Program-made: the position numbers and the translations under genes | Shown: positions 23,909 to 31,780 of the stretch, piece after piece | Layout of the letters: the number at the start of each line of letters is the position of its first letter | Numbering within the stretch: position 1 is the stretch's first letter | DNA from: JAVWMQ01 sp036646055 | GTDB taxonomy: Bacteria > Bacillota > Clostridia > Peptostreptococcales > Anaerovoracaceae | Assembly (NCBI GenBank): GCA_036646055.1 | Contig: JAVXMY010000006.1 | Location: 1-64,000 of the forward strand | DNA: 64,000 bases | Reading direction: 5' to 3' | Notes under the pieces: model-generated | Database searches by the model: none | What the model saw: the letters and a program-made list of their open reading frames with translations, nothing else | What the model was told of the DNA's origin: nothing

Positions 23909-24892
23909 ATGAAGCATTCAAAGACAGCAGCAAGTATTTTATTATGCATAATAGTTGCTATAACAAGTTTACCAACACATGTAATGGCAGAGAGTAAAGA
24001 TATTGTAGAAAAAAATGACAATAAGTATAGTTATGTAAATTTAACTGAGGATATTAGAGCACTAACACAAAATTATCCTGACATTTTGAAGTACCAAAAC
24101 TTAGGTTACACAGTTGACAAAAGAAAGATTCATTCCATTAGACTGGGAGCAGAGGATGCTTCCAAAAGTGTGATTATTACAGCTAGCGCCCACGCCAGAG
24201 AGTACATTAATAGTCACGTTGCTATGACTATTTTGGAAAAATATGCTCAGCGCCATAATACTGGTAAATACAAAAATAAGAAGTATAGCCAGATTTTTGA
24301 GGAGACAGCAATATATATTGTTCCTATGGTTAATCCTGACGGAGTGACCATTAGCCAATTTGGGCCTAGTAAGATTAAGGATATCAAATTAAGAAAAAGA
24401 GTTGTGAGCACAAGTAGGAATGGATCCTATAAGATATGGAAAGCAAACGCTAGAGGAGTTGATATTAATAGGAATTTTTCTTCTGGGTTTGTTAAGACTT
24501 CAGGTTATGCCAGTGAATTTAAAGGCGGGCCAAAGGCTTTTTCAGAAAAAGAAACAGTGGCGGTTAAGAAACTTGTAGAAGGTGTTCCAAATCTTAAAGG
24601 GGTAATTAATTTGCATACAAGAGGCCAGATAATTTATTGGGGATATACTTCTAAAAACAAGTCTAAGTGTACAAAGTTTGCCAATATGGTTTCAGAGACA
24701 ACTAGATATAATAAGTCAAGAGAAACAGGAAGAGGCAATGGTGACATGGAACATTGGTTATTAAACAAGGTTAAGTGTCCTTATGTATGTGTAGAAAACG
24801 GAAGAAGCAACTCACCAGTTTCATACAGTGAATTTAAAGATATTGTTAGCAGAAATGCTACATTAATTGAGAAAACAGCATATATTTTATAA
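23909..24892 (+). CDS. secreted zinc carboxypeptidase, M14 family
   Basis: A 327-residue peptidase with a signal peptide (AASILLCIIVAITSLPTHVMA). Zinc ligands are in HAREYINSHV (HxxE) and the later INLHTRG; MVNPDGV, DINRNF (substrate Arg/Asn) and VCVENGRS with the catalytic Glu complete the M14 active site. Such enzymes trim C-terminal residues from peptides or from gamma-D-Glu-diaminopimelate muropeptides. It follows the EtfB-like gene by 44 bp but need not share its function. No cell-wall-binding domain is attached. Confidence 0.85.
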   Translation: MKHSKTAASILLCIIVAITSLPTHVMAESKDIVEKNDNKYSYVNLTEDIRALTQNYPDILKYQNLGYTVDKRKIHSIRLGAEDASKSVIITASAHAREYINSHVAMTILEKYAQRHNTGKYKNKKYSQIFEETAIYIVPMVNPDGVTISQFGPSKIKDIKLRKRVVSTSRNGSYKIWKANARGVDINRNFSSGFVKTSGYASEFKGGPKAFSEKETVAVKKLVEGVPNLKGVINLHTRGQIIYWGYTSKNKSKCTKFANMVSETTRYNKSRETGRGNGDMEHWLLNKVKCPYVCVENGRSNSPVSYSEFKDIVSRNATLIEKTAYIL

Positions 24893-24896
24893 AGGA

Positions 24897-24929
24897 GAAG
24901 TTTGAAGTTTTTAAAACTTCTTCTTTTTT
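24897..24929 (+). terminator. terminator after the M14 peptidase gene
   Basis: GAAGTTTT/AAAACTTC hairpin (24904-24920) extended by AGAAG and CTTCT arms, then a run of T. It closes the 19.4-24.9 kb gene string. Confidence 0.7.
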
Positions 24930-24930
24930 A

Positions 24931-24959
24931 TTGACAGAAAAGAAATAATGAAGTATATT
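24931..24959 (+). promoter_or_regulatory. sigma-A promoter of the ferredoxin operon
   Basis: -35 TTGACA (24931-24936), 17-nt spacer, -10 TATATT (24954-24959). It immediately follows the preceding terminator. Confidence 0.8.
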
Positions 24960-24994
24960 AGTAATTGCTTAATTAGTTAAACGAGGAGAATAAG

Positions 24995-25201
24995 ATGAAA
25001 ATAAATAGAATTGCAAGTGTCCATAAGGATTGTGTGGCTTGTGGAAGTTGTATAAAAGTGTGTAAGTTGGCAGCTATTATAATTGAATATGGAGTAAGAG
25101 CTGTTGTAGATGATGACAAATGTGTTGGTTGTGCAATGTGTAGCAAAGTATGTCCTGCAGGTGTAATTGACATTATTGAAAGAGGTGAATTACATGGCTA
25201 A
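24995..25201 (+). CDS. two-cluster [4Fe-4S] ferredoxin
   Basis: A 68-residue protein with two CxxCxxCxxxC motifs: CVACGSCIKVCK and CVGCAMCSKVCP. The first motif lacks the usual proline after the fourth cysteine. It is a small low-potential electron carrier. Its end overlaps the next gene, an Fe-S membrane protein, by 8 bp, which suggests the two are made together and pass electrons to each other. Ribosome site GAGGAG. Confidence 0.88.
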   Translation: MKINRIASVHKDCVACGSCIKVCKLAAIIIEYGVRAVVDDDKCVGCAMCSKVCPAGVIDIIERGELHG

Positions 25202-25808
25202 AAGATGGTCAGATTATTTATGGGTAGGAGAATTAACTTATCTAGCTTTAAGTTTCTTTAATATAGTTTTTGCATGGTTAGGTATGATTTTTTTTGTTAC
25301 ACCTTTATTATTTGCAATACTAGGAAAGAATAAAAACTATTGTAATCATTATTGTGGAAGAGGGCAGGTTTTTAACTTAATAGGAAGTAAAATTAAATTT
25401 AATAAAAATAGAAAAGCACCTAGATTTTTAAGAAGTAAAGGATTTAGATATGGGTTTTTGGCCTTTTTTATGACAATGTTTGGACTTATGATATTTAGTA
25501 CATACAAAGTGTTTACAGGTATGGAATTATCACAATCGCTGACTTTATTATGGACCTTTAAATTGCCTTGGAATTGGGTTGAAACATCATTTGTTTCTCC
25601 TTGGATAGCACAATTTGCCTTTGGGTTTTTTAGTGTTATGCTTACATCAGTAACATTAGGGTTAATCTCTTTGATTTTATATAGACCAAGAACCTTTTGT
25701 GTTTATTGCCCCATGGGTACTATGACTCAAGGAATATGTGCTGTTGGAAACAGAAAGGAAATTAAGAAAAATGATAGACAAAGCAAAAAGTGTAGCAGAA
25801 CTGCTTAA
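25194..25808 (+). CDS. 4Fe-4S-binding membrane protein (Fer4_5/NapH-like)
   Basis: A 204-residue membrane protein with about four hydrophobic segments. Paired cysteine motifs CNHYCGRGQ and CVYCPMGTMTQ are of the type found in NapH/NosR/YccM-like membrane ferredoxins that move electrons between the quinone or ferredoxin pool and a membrane partner. It has no second soluble ferredoxin domain of its own; the adjacent small ferredoxin could supply it. The start is ATG 25194 inside the ferredoxin gene. It overlaps the following ArsR gene by 38 bp. Confidence 0.75.
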   Translation: MAKRWSDYLWVGELTYLALSFFNIVFAWLGMIFFVTPLLFAILGKNKNYCNHYCGRGQVFNLIGSKIKFNKNRKAPRFLRSKGFRYGFLAFFMTMFGLMIFSTYKVFTGMELSQSLTLLWTFKLPWNWVETSFVSPWIAQFAFGFFSVMLTSVTLGLISLILYRPRTFCVYCPMGTMTQGICAVGNRKEIKKNDRQSKKCSRTA

Positions 25809-26049
25809 AGTTTTAGCAAATGAATATAGATTGTTGGCCTTATGTGCATTAGTAGAAAAACCACTAACAGTTAATGAAATTTATGAGTTCACACCTAACA
25901 TATCTAAATCGGCATTATCACAACATTTACATCATTTAAAATTATATGGAATTGTTGATTCAAATAAAAACGGGTTGAATGTTATATATAACATTGCAGA
26001 TGAACGAGTACTAGAATTGCTAGAAGTATTAAAAGAAAAATATTGTTAA
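25771..26049 (+). CDS. ArsR-family transcriptional regulator
   Basis: A 92-residue winged-helix protein: ELLKVLANEYRLLALCALVE is the ArsR N-terminal helix pair and SKSALSQHLHHLKLYGIVDS the recognition helix. Typical ArsR metal-binding cysteines (ELCVCDL) are absent, so it is more likely redox- or metabolite-responsive. It probably autoregulates the ferredoxin operon in which it is the last gene. The start is ATG 25771 after AAAGGAAA, within the preceding gene; the longer frame upstream is a shadow. Confidence 0.82.
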   Translation: MIDKAKSVAELLKVLANEYRLLALCALVEKPLTVNEIYEFTPNISKSALSQHLHHLKLYGIVDSNKNGLNVIYNIADERVLELLEVLKEKYC

Positions 26050-26873
26050 GACATTTGGCGTTTTCTTGATAACCAGAAAATTAGAACAAGTCCTAAGATA
26101 CCAGTTAGTAAACAATAAACTATTGTAATACCTGATGGTACTCCTGGAAAAACCTGTACAATGGATCCAAACATAAATCCTATAATAACCATGTATGTAA
26201 ATTGTGGGTGCTTGCTCATAAAGTGCTCTAATATATTTGTTACTAAGAAAATTCCTAATAATGTTCCAAGACCAAGGGGAACAAGTACAGCTAAGTTAAA
26301 GGTCTTAATTGAATATAGTGTTTCTTTGTATAATCCAAGCATCAAAAGAACGTATGAAGCGCTTATTCCAGGCAAAACTAAAGCTATTGCCAAAATAACT
26401 CCTATTGCAAGTAAAAGGAGCAAGTTAATTAATGTAAAATCATATGATAATTTAAATATATTTGCTGGAAGATAAAATAAAGATAAACTAATTAAAGTGC
26501 CGAATAAACAGGCAATAACATTAGGAAGTTTCAGTTTTGGAAGCTTAGCCTTACTATATAGAGGCGGCAAACTACCTATAATTGCACCAATGAAAAAAAA
26601 CATAATTGGAAGTTCCCAATTACTTATTAAATGAAGCATTACTCTAGATAGTAATAACATACCGAGTATGCCTCCTATGGAATATTGTATTAATGATAGC
26701 CCATTTTTTTTAATTGATTTTCTAAAACCACTAACTGTGGAAATTAAATCGTCGTAAATTCCAAGAAGTATTGCAGTTGTCCCGCCACTAACGCCTGGAA
26801 TTAGCATAGAACCACCTATAATGGTACCGTAAATTATCTTGAGTTTAAGACTTATTGGATTAGTTTCATTCAT
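26046..26873 (-). CDS. DUF368-family polyprenyl-phosphate transporter-like protein
   Basis: A 275-residue membrane protein with about eight segments. The N-terminal IIGGSMLIPGVSGGTTAILLGIY is the DUF368 signature, repeated in inverted topology as LALVLPGISASYVLLMLGLY. Recent work assigns members of this family (PopT) to recycling of undecaprenyl phosphate across the membrane for cell-wall synthesis; I apply that by family only. It converges on the ArsR gene with a 4-bp overlap of coding ends and no terminator between them. Confidence 0.8.
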   Translation of the reverse strand: MNETNPISLKLKIIYGTIIGGSMLIPGVSGGTTAILLGIYDDLISTVSGFRKSIKKNGLSLIQYSIGGILGMLLLSRVMLHLISNWELPIMFFFIGAIIGSLPPLYSKAKLPKLKLPNVIACLFGTLISLSLFYLPANIFKLSYDFTLINLLLLLAIGVILAIALVLPGISASYVLLMLGLYKETLYSIKTFNLAVLVPLGLGTLLGIFLVTNILEHFMSKHPQFTYMVIIGFMFGSIVQVFPGVPSGITIVYCLLTGILGLVLIFWLSRKRQMS

Positions 26874-26989
26874 GATAAGCTCCTACTTTGTATCTAAGTT
26901 AAGTATAGTTCTATTAATTAAAATAAGCAAGACTATAGGTTATTATAACAAAAGTGATATAATAATTAAAGAGAGAAAGGGAGTATAAA

Positions 26990-28075
26990 ATGAATTATTT
27001 AAAGTATGGGATAGAAGAGATTGAATACTTAAAGTCAAAAGATAAGATTTTGGGAGAAGCCATTGATAAGATTGGAATGATCAAGAGACCTGGAGAAGAG
27101 GATATATTTGCTTCAGTAATACATCATATAATTGGACAGCAAATTTCCACAGCAGCTCAAAAAACCATAGGGCTAAGGCTTATTGACTTAGTTCATGAGA
27201 TTACTCCTGTATCTATGAACAAAATTAGCCTTGATCAGCTACAAGGAATAGGCATATCTTATAGAAAGGCTGGCTATATTAAAAATTTTATTAGGGTAGT
27301 TAATTCAGGGGAACTTAATATTGATCAACTATGGAAAATGACAGACAATCAGGTTATAGAAAAACTTTCAAGTTTAAAAGGCATAGGAATTTGGACTGCA
27401 GAAATGATTTTACTTTTTACTATGAGGAGACCAGATATATTAAGTTTTGGAGACTTAGGAATAATAAGAGGTATGCGTAAGTTATATCATATGGAAAAAA
27501 TCACTAAATCTGATTTTGAGCAATTTAGAGAGATATATTCGCCATATGGTAGTGTAGCTAGTCTTTATTTATGGGCAGTTTCTGGCAATGCTATACCAGA
27601 ATTAACTGATCCAGAAGTAAAGCCTATTAAGTTTGGTGTTTTTCAATCATCTATAGGATTTGTTAAAATTGAAGAGGAGAATCAAAAGATAATAAGATTG
27701 ACTATTTTAGACACAAAACCAATTAATATGGGTAAACCAAGTAGGATAATTACTAAGGCATACAAGCAACTAGAGGAGTTTTTGGAGGGCAAGAGGAAGA
27801 AATTTGACTTACCTTTGAATCCTTCAGGAACAGAATTTCAAAAATCAGTTTGGAAAGAACTTAGTAATATTCCATATGGAGAAACAAAATCCTATAAGGA
27901 CATTGCAATTGCAATTGGAAATCCTAATGGATGTAGAGCTGTTGGCCTTGCAAATAATAAAAATCCTATTCCAATTATCATACCTTGCCATAGGGTAGTA
28001 GGTAGTAATGGTAAACTAGTAGGATATGCTTATGGATTAAAACTAAAAGAAAAATTATTAAATATTGAAAAGTAA
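26990..28075 (+). CDS. fused AlkA-type DNA glycosylase and O6-alkylguanine-DNA methyltransferase
   Basis: A 361-residue fusion. The N-terminal half (about 25-205) is a helix-hairpin-helix glycosylase: LKGIGIWTAEMILLF is the HhH and SFGDLGIIRG holds the catalytic aspartate of the 3-methyladenine family. The C-terminal half (about 280-361) is an Ogt/MGMT domain with GTEFQKSVWKELSNIPYGET, the winged-helix RAVGLANNKNP and the active-site IIPCHRVVG with the alkyl-accepting cysteine. One protein would therefore remove alkylated bases and directly reverse O6-alkylguanine. The AdaA activator domain is absent. Ribosome site AAGGGAG. Confidence 0.88.
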   Translation: MNYLKYGIEEIEYLKSKDKILGEAIDKIGMIKRPGEEDIFASVIHHIIGQQISTAAQKTIGLRLIDLVHEITPVSMNKISLDQLQGIGISYRKAGYIKNFIRVVNSGELNIDQLWKMTDNQVIEKLSSLKGIGIWTAEMILLFTMRRPDILSFGDLGIIRGMRKLYHMEKITKSDFEQFREIYSPYGSVASLYLWAVSGNAIPELTDPEVKPIKFGVFQSSIGFVKIEEENQKIIRLTILDTKPINMGKPSRIITKAYKQLEEFLEGKRKKFDLPLNPSGTEFQKSVWKELSNIPYGETKSYKDIAIAIGNPNGCRAVGLANNKNPIPIIIPCHRVVGSNGKLVGYAYGLKLKEKLLNIEK

Positions 28076-28208
28076 GTTGTTAATGAGCTATAAATGATAC
28101 AATATTATCAATTGTTTGTATAAAATTAAACAATTGTTGTCTAAAGACAATAAATATCCTTGACTTTTTATTTTTGTTGTGTTAAATTAAATAAAAAGAA
28201 TATATGAC

Positions 28209-28368
28209 TTGATAGAGGCGCAGAGTTCAAAAGTACAAATGATTAATTTGCTAGGGAAAGCAACATTTGAAAAGGGAACTTTGCCGAAGATTCTAGAATC
28301 CTAAAACTAGTTTCTGGGTCGTCACATAATATGTGCCGGACTGTCACGAAAGTGGAGCGCTATCATAG
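28209..28368 (+). promoter_or_regulatory. lysine riboswitch (L-box) aptamer
   Basis: The RNA has the ordered L-box landmarks: AGAGGCGCAGAG at the 5' side of P1, AAAAGGGAACTTTGCCGAAG in the middle, CTGGGTCGTC, GGACTGTCACGAAAGTGGAG, and GCGCTATC closing P1 against GATAGAGGCGC. It precedes a NhaC-family transporter gene, a known target of lysine riboswitches. The stretch 28076-28208 before it holds the promoter region and no gene. Confidence 0.88.
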
Positions 28369-28412
28369 CATTTGCAAAAGTAAGAGGTCTTAACTTACTT
28401 ATTGTTAAATTG

Positions 28413-28453
28413 CCGTGGATACGTTTCAAGAAATGTATTCTCGGTTATTTTTT
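28413..28453 (+). terminator. riboswitch expression-platform terminator
   Basis: CCG...GATACGTTTC (28413-28427) pairs with GAAATGTATTC...CGG (28430-28444), followed by a T-rich tract to 28453, 30 bp before the transporter ATG. A second hairpin, AAGTAAG/CTTACTT (28378-28400), lies between aptamer and terminator and is a candidate competing helix. Lysine binding would favour termination. Confidence 0.75.
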
Positions 28454-28483
28454 TGGGACAATAAATAAGTTAGGAGAAGAAAA

Positions 28484-30097
28484 ATGAGAAGACGAATTTT
28501 TAGTTCAAGACGATGGTTAATTTTAATGGGGTTAGTATGTATGCTAATTCCTGCAATTGCTTTTGCAGGTGGTGAGGCATCAAAACCTGCAGTGTTTGCA
28601 AGCTTTTGGGCATTAGTACCTCCAATAGTTGCTATATGTTTAGCATTAATCACCAAAGAAGTTTACAGTTCTTTGTTTTTAGGAATTTTAGTAGGTGCCA
28701 TATTTTATTCAGGAGGATCATTTGAAACAACAATAACTCATATTTTTAATGATGGTATTATTAGTTCTTTATCTGATTCATACAATGTTGGGATTTTAGT
28801 ATTCCTTGTAATTTTAGGAATTATGGTTTGCCTTATGAATAAGGCAGGAGGGTCTGCTGCTTTTGGTAGATTTGCAAGCAAAAGAATTAAAACTAGAGCA
28901 GGAGCACAACTAGCAACAATAGTACTTGGAGTATTAATCTTTATTGATGATTACTTTAACTGTCTAACAGTTGGTAGTGTTATGCGTCCGGTTACAGATG
29001 AACATAATGTTTCAAGAGCAAAATTAGCATACTTAATTGATTCAACCGCAGCGCCAATTTGTATAATCGCACCAATTTCATCTTGGGCAGCAGCTGTAAC
29101 AGGCTTTGTTGAAGGTCAAGATGGACTTTCAATATTTGTTAGAGCCATTCCATATAATTTTTATGCATTATTAACAATTGTTATGATGATTGGACTAGTA
29201 GTTACAAATGTTGATTTTGGCCCAATGAGAAGACATGAATTAAATGCTAAAGCAGGAGACTTATTTACTACTTCAGATAGACCATTTGAAAACGCAGCAA
29301 GTGATTCTGATGAAAGTAGCAAGGGTACAGTTGTTGATTTATTAATTCCAATTCTAACACTAATTGTTTGTTGTGTAATTGGTATGATTTACACAGGTGG
29401 ATTCTTTCAAGGTAAAGGATTTATAGATGCCTTTTCTAATAGTGATGCTTCAGTTGGTTTAGTATTAGGAAGTTTCTTTGCTTTTGTAGTTACAATTATT
29501 TTATATGTTGTAAGAAGAGTTATGAGTTTTAGAGCTTGTATGGATTGCGTTCCAGAAGGATTCAAAGCAATGGTACCAGCAATTATGATTTTAACACTAG
29601 CTTGGACATTAAAGGCTATGACAGATAGTTTAGGAGCTAAAGAATTTGTTGCAACTTCAATGAATTCAGTTGCAGGAGGGTTAATGAACTTCCTTCCAGC
29701 GATAATATTCTTAGTAGCATGTCTATTAGCATTTGCTACAGGAACTTCTTGGGGAACTTTTGGAATTTTAATTCCAATTGTAGTTGCAGTATTTGCAGGT
29801 CAGAATGAAACAATGATGATTATTTCTATTTCAGCTTGTATGGCAGGAGCTGTTTGTGGAGACCACTGTTCACCGATTTCTGATACAACAATTATGGCAT
29901 CAGCAGGTGCTCAGTGTAATCACGTAAATCACGTGTCAACACAGTTACCATATGCTTTAACCGTGGCAACTATTTCATTTGTTACATATATAATTGCAGG
30001 TTTTGTTCAAAACCCTTGGATCAGTTTATTAATAGGTATTGCCTTAACAATTGGAACATTATTAGTAATAAAAAAGAGAAGCACAAGATTAGCATAG
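28484..30097 (+). CDS. NhaC-family transporter, probable lysine transporter
   Basis: A 537-residue membrane protein with about eleven segments and the NhaC family core (IDDYFNCLTVGSVMRPVTD; TSWGTFGILIPI; GDHCSPISDTTIMAS). The family was first known as Na+/H+ antiporters, but members placed behind lysine riboswitches are predicted lysine transporters (LysW-like). Riboswitch control here supports lysine, probably imported with Na+ or H+, as the substrate. Ribosome site AGGAGAAG. No other lysine gene is adjacent. Confidence 0.8.
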   Translation: MRRRIFSSRRWLILMGLVCMLIPAIAFAGGEASKPAVFASFWALVPPIVAICLALITKEVYSSLFLGILVGAIFYSGGSFETTITHIFNDGIISSLSDSYNVGILVFLVILGIMVCLMNKAGGSAAFGRFASKRIKTRAGAQLATIVLGVLIFIDDYFNCLTVGSVMRPVTDEHNVSRAKLAYLIDSTAAPICIIAPISSWAAAVTGFVEGQDGLSIFVRAIPYNFYALLTIVMMIGLVVTNVDFGPMRRHELNAKAGDLFTTSDRPFENAASDSDESSKGTVVDLLIPILTLIVCCVIGMIYTGGFFQGKGFIDAFSNSDASVGLVLGSFFAFVVTIILYVVRRVMSFRACMDCVPEGFKAMVPAIMILTLAWTLKAMTDSLGAKEFVATSMNSVAGGLMNFLPAIIFLVACLLAFATGTSWGTFGILIPIVVAVFAGQNETMMIISISACMAGAVCGDHCSPISDTTIMASAGAQCNHVNHVSTQLPYALTVATISFVTYIIAGFVQNPWISLLIGIALTIGTLLVIKKRSTRLA

Positions 30098-30127
30098 TTA
30101 GACTAAATAATATAAATAGCATAAAAG

Positions 30128-30162
30128 GCAGTTGGGTTTATTATAAATTCAACTGCTTTTTA
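30128..30162 (+). terminator. terminator of the lysine transporter gene
   Basis: GCAGTTG (30128-30134) pairs with CAACTGC (30150-30156), with further A-T pairing inside (TTTAT/ATAAA), followed by a T-run. Confidence 0.8.
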
Positions 30163-30215
30163 TTGTTGAATATAATTATCTGATAATAACTACTTTTTTT
30201 ATTTAAAAAATATGT

Positions 30216-30245
30216 TATACTATAAGAGCAAAGTGACATATGTCA
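30216..30245 (+). promoter_or_regulatory. promoter -10 with a 12-bp palindromic operator candidate
   Basis: TATACT (30216-30221) can serve as -10. The perfect palindrome TGACATATGTCA (30234-30245) lies 13 bp downstream, at or just after the expected transcription start, where a repressor would block elongation or promoter clearance. It precedes the small cysteine-motif gene. Confidence 0.5.
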
Positions 30246-30331
30246 TTTTCCTAAAGTAATATAGATTGAAATTTCAATATATTATTGTTTTGATAAATTA
30301 CAAAACGAGTTTTTTAGAAGGAGAGAGTATT

Positions 30332-30526
30332 ATGAAAGCTAAAACAGTTATTGCAAAAGATTATCACAGATTTGACCCAGTTGGACAGAAGGATGTTTGT
30401 GCTGATTGCCCATCAGCTTGCAAGACAAGTTGTGCACGTAAACTTGCACAAGACATACATAACAAAGGATACGTTTTTTATGATGATGCAGGTAACCGTA
30501 TAGAAGATCAAGATAGAATAGATTAA
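30332..30526 (+). CDS. 64-residue protein with a C-x2-C-x3-C-x3-C motif
   Basis: A small soluble protein starting MKAKTVIAKDYHRFD with the motif CADCPSACKTSC (about residues 28-39) and an acidic C-terminus. The ACKTSC element resembles the cysteine block of SCIFF-type peptide precursors, but the spacing differs and there are only four cysteines, so I do not call it SCIFF. It could be a metal- or cluster-binding peptide. Ribosome site AAGGAGAGAG decides ATG 30332 over an upstream in-frame ATG at 30266. It lies just outside the convergent hyd operon. Function unknown. Confidence 0.7.
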   Translation: MKAKTVIAKDYHRFDPVGQKDVCADCPSACKTSCARKLAQDIHNKGYVFYDDAGNRIEDQDRID

Positions 30527-30540
30527 TAACTAAAATATAA

Positions 30541-30575
30541 AAGCTAATTAAGTTTTACCTTAATTAGCTTTTTTT
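30541..30575. terminator. terminator between the small cysteine protein gene and hydF
   Basis: AAGCTAATTAAG (30541-30552) pairs perfectly with CTTAATTAGCTT (30559-30570), followed by T5 and preceded by A-rich sequence. It probably works in both directions. Confidence 0.8.
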
Positions 30576-30576
30576 A

Positions 30577-31764
30577 TTAAATAGTAAATGGCTCTATTGC
30601 TCTTGTAAGTATTCCATTTATTTGGGCCATAACAATGCCGTAGTTTGAAATTGGAATATTTGCTGCTTTTGCAGTTTTGATTCTATATTTCATTTCTCTT
30701 TCATTTAGCATACATCCACCACAATGAACTACTAAGGCATAATCTGATAAGTCGTCTTTAAATTCACCGCCTGAAGTAAATTGGAAGTCAAGGTCTTTAC
30801 CTGTATATTTTTTTATCATTTTTGGAAGTACAATTGTTCCAATATCATCACACTGTTTATGGTGGGTACAACCTTCAGATATAAGTACCTTATCTCTATC
30901 TTTTAGTTTATCAAGGTTTAAGGCTCCTTTAACTACAATATCTAAATCTCCCTTATATCTTGCAAATAAAATTGAAAAAGAGGTTAGGGGAATATCCTTT
31001 GGCAAAATATCTTTGACTTGACTAAAAACTTTTGAATCAGTAATTACCATAGATGGTTTTTTGCTAAGAGCGTTAATAGTAGATAGTAATTCTGTTTCTT
31101 TTGTTACCATTGCAATAGCACCGCTGTCTAGAATATCTCTTATTGTTTGTTGTTGTGGCAAAATTAATCGGCCTTTTGGGGCTGAGCCGTCTATTGGAGT
31201 TACTAGTACAACTACATCTTTTGCTGAAATAATATCGCCAATAATTTGCTTATTAATAGAACCCTTTTGGGATAGCAATCCGATTTTTTCCTTTAACTCT
31301 TCTATATTTATATTATTAATTGAACTAACATAAATACTGTTATTGTCAATATCTTCTGGAATAGACTGTAGTAAATCCACTTTATTTTTTACTATAATAT
31401 AGGGGATTTCCTTTTCTACAAAAATCCCGATTAATTCCACTTCTAAAGGTGATAGGGGTTTAGTACTATCTGTAACTAAAATTGCAATATCAGTTTTGCG
31501 CAAGATATCTTTTGCTTTTTGTACGCGCATTTTTCCTAAACTTCCTTCATCGTCAAGACCAGGGGTGTCTATAATAAGTACGGGGCCAATAGGCAAAAGC
31601 TCCATTGCCTTTGAGACTGGATCTGTTGTTGTCCCTTTGATATTAGATACGATTGATAGACTTTGATTTGTTATTGCGTTAACTAAGCTTGATTTTCCTG
31701 CGTTACGAAGACCAAAAAAACCAATATGTATTCGTTCAGTTGATACTTGTTTGTTTAAACTCAT
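30577..31764 (-). CDS. hydF: HydF, GTPase scaffold for [FeFe]-hydrogenase maturation
   Basis: A 395-residue protein. The N-terminal GTPase domain has FFGLRNAGKSSLVNA (P-loop), the GTTTDP switch and IDTPGLDDEG. The C-terminal cluster-binding domain has CTHHKQCDD and HCGGCMLNEREM, which carry the [4Fe-4S] ligands. HydF assembles the 2Fe subcluster made with HydE and HydG and hands it to the hydrogenase. The start is ATG 31764 after AAAGGAGC, 16 nt downstream of hydG; the upstream extension is not used. It is the last gene of the operon. Confidence 0.92.
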   Translation of the reverse strand: MSLNKQVSTERIHIGFFGLRNAGKSSLVNAITNQSLSIVSNIKGTTTDPVSKAMELLPIGPVLIIDTPGLDDEGSLGKMRVQKAKDILRKTDIAILVTDSTKPLSPLEVELIGIFVEKEIPYIIVKNKVDLLQSIPEDIDNNSIYVSSINNINIEELKEKIGLLSQKGSINKQIIGDIISAKDVVVLVTPIDGSAPKGRLILPQQQTIRDILDSGAIAMVTKETELLSTINALSKKPSMVITDSKVFSQVKDILPKDIPLTSFSILFARYKGDLDIVVKGALNLDKLKDRDKVLISEGCTHHKQCDDIGTIVLPKMIKKYTGKDLDFQFTSGGEFKDDLSDYALVVHCGGCMLNEREMKYRIKTAKAANIPISNYGIVMAQINGILTRAIEPFTI

Positions 31765-31780
31765 AGGTGCTCCTTTCAAT

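Noticed and set aside
30332..30526. SCIFF ranthipeptide precursor
   Set aside because: Only four cysteines with different spacing, longer than SCIFF, and no SCIFF maturase adjacent; HydE and HydG are explained by hydrogenase maturation.
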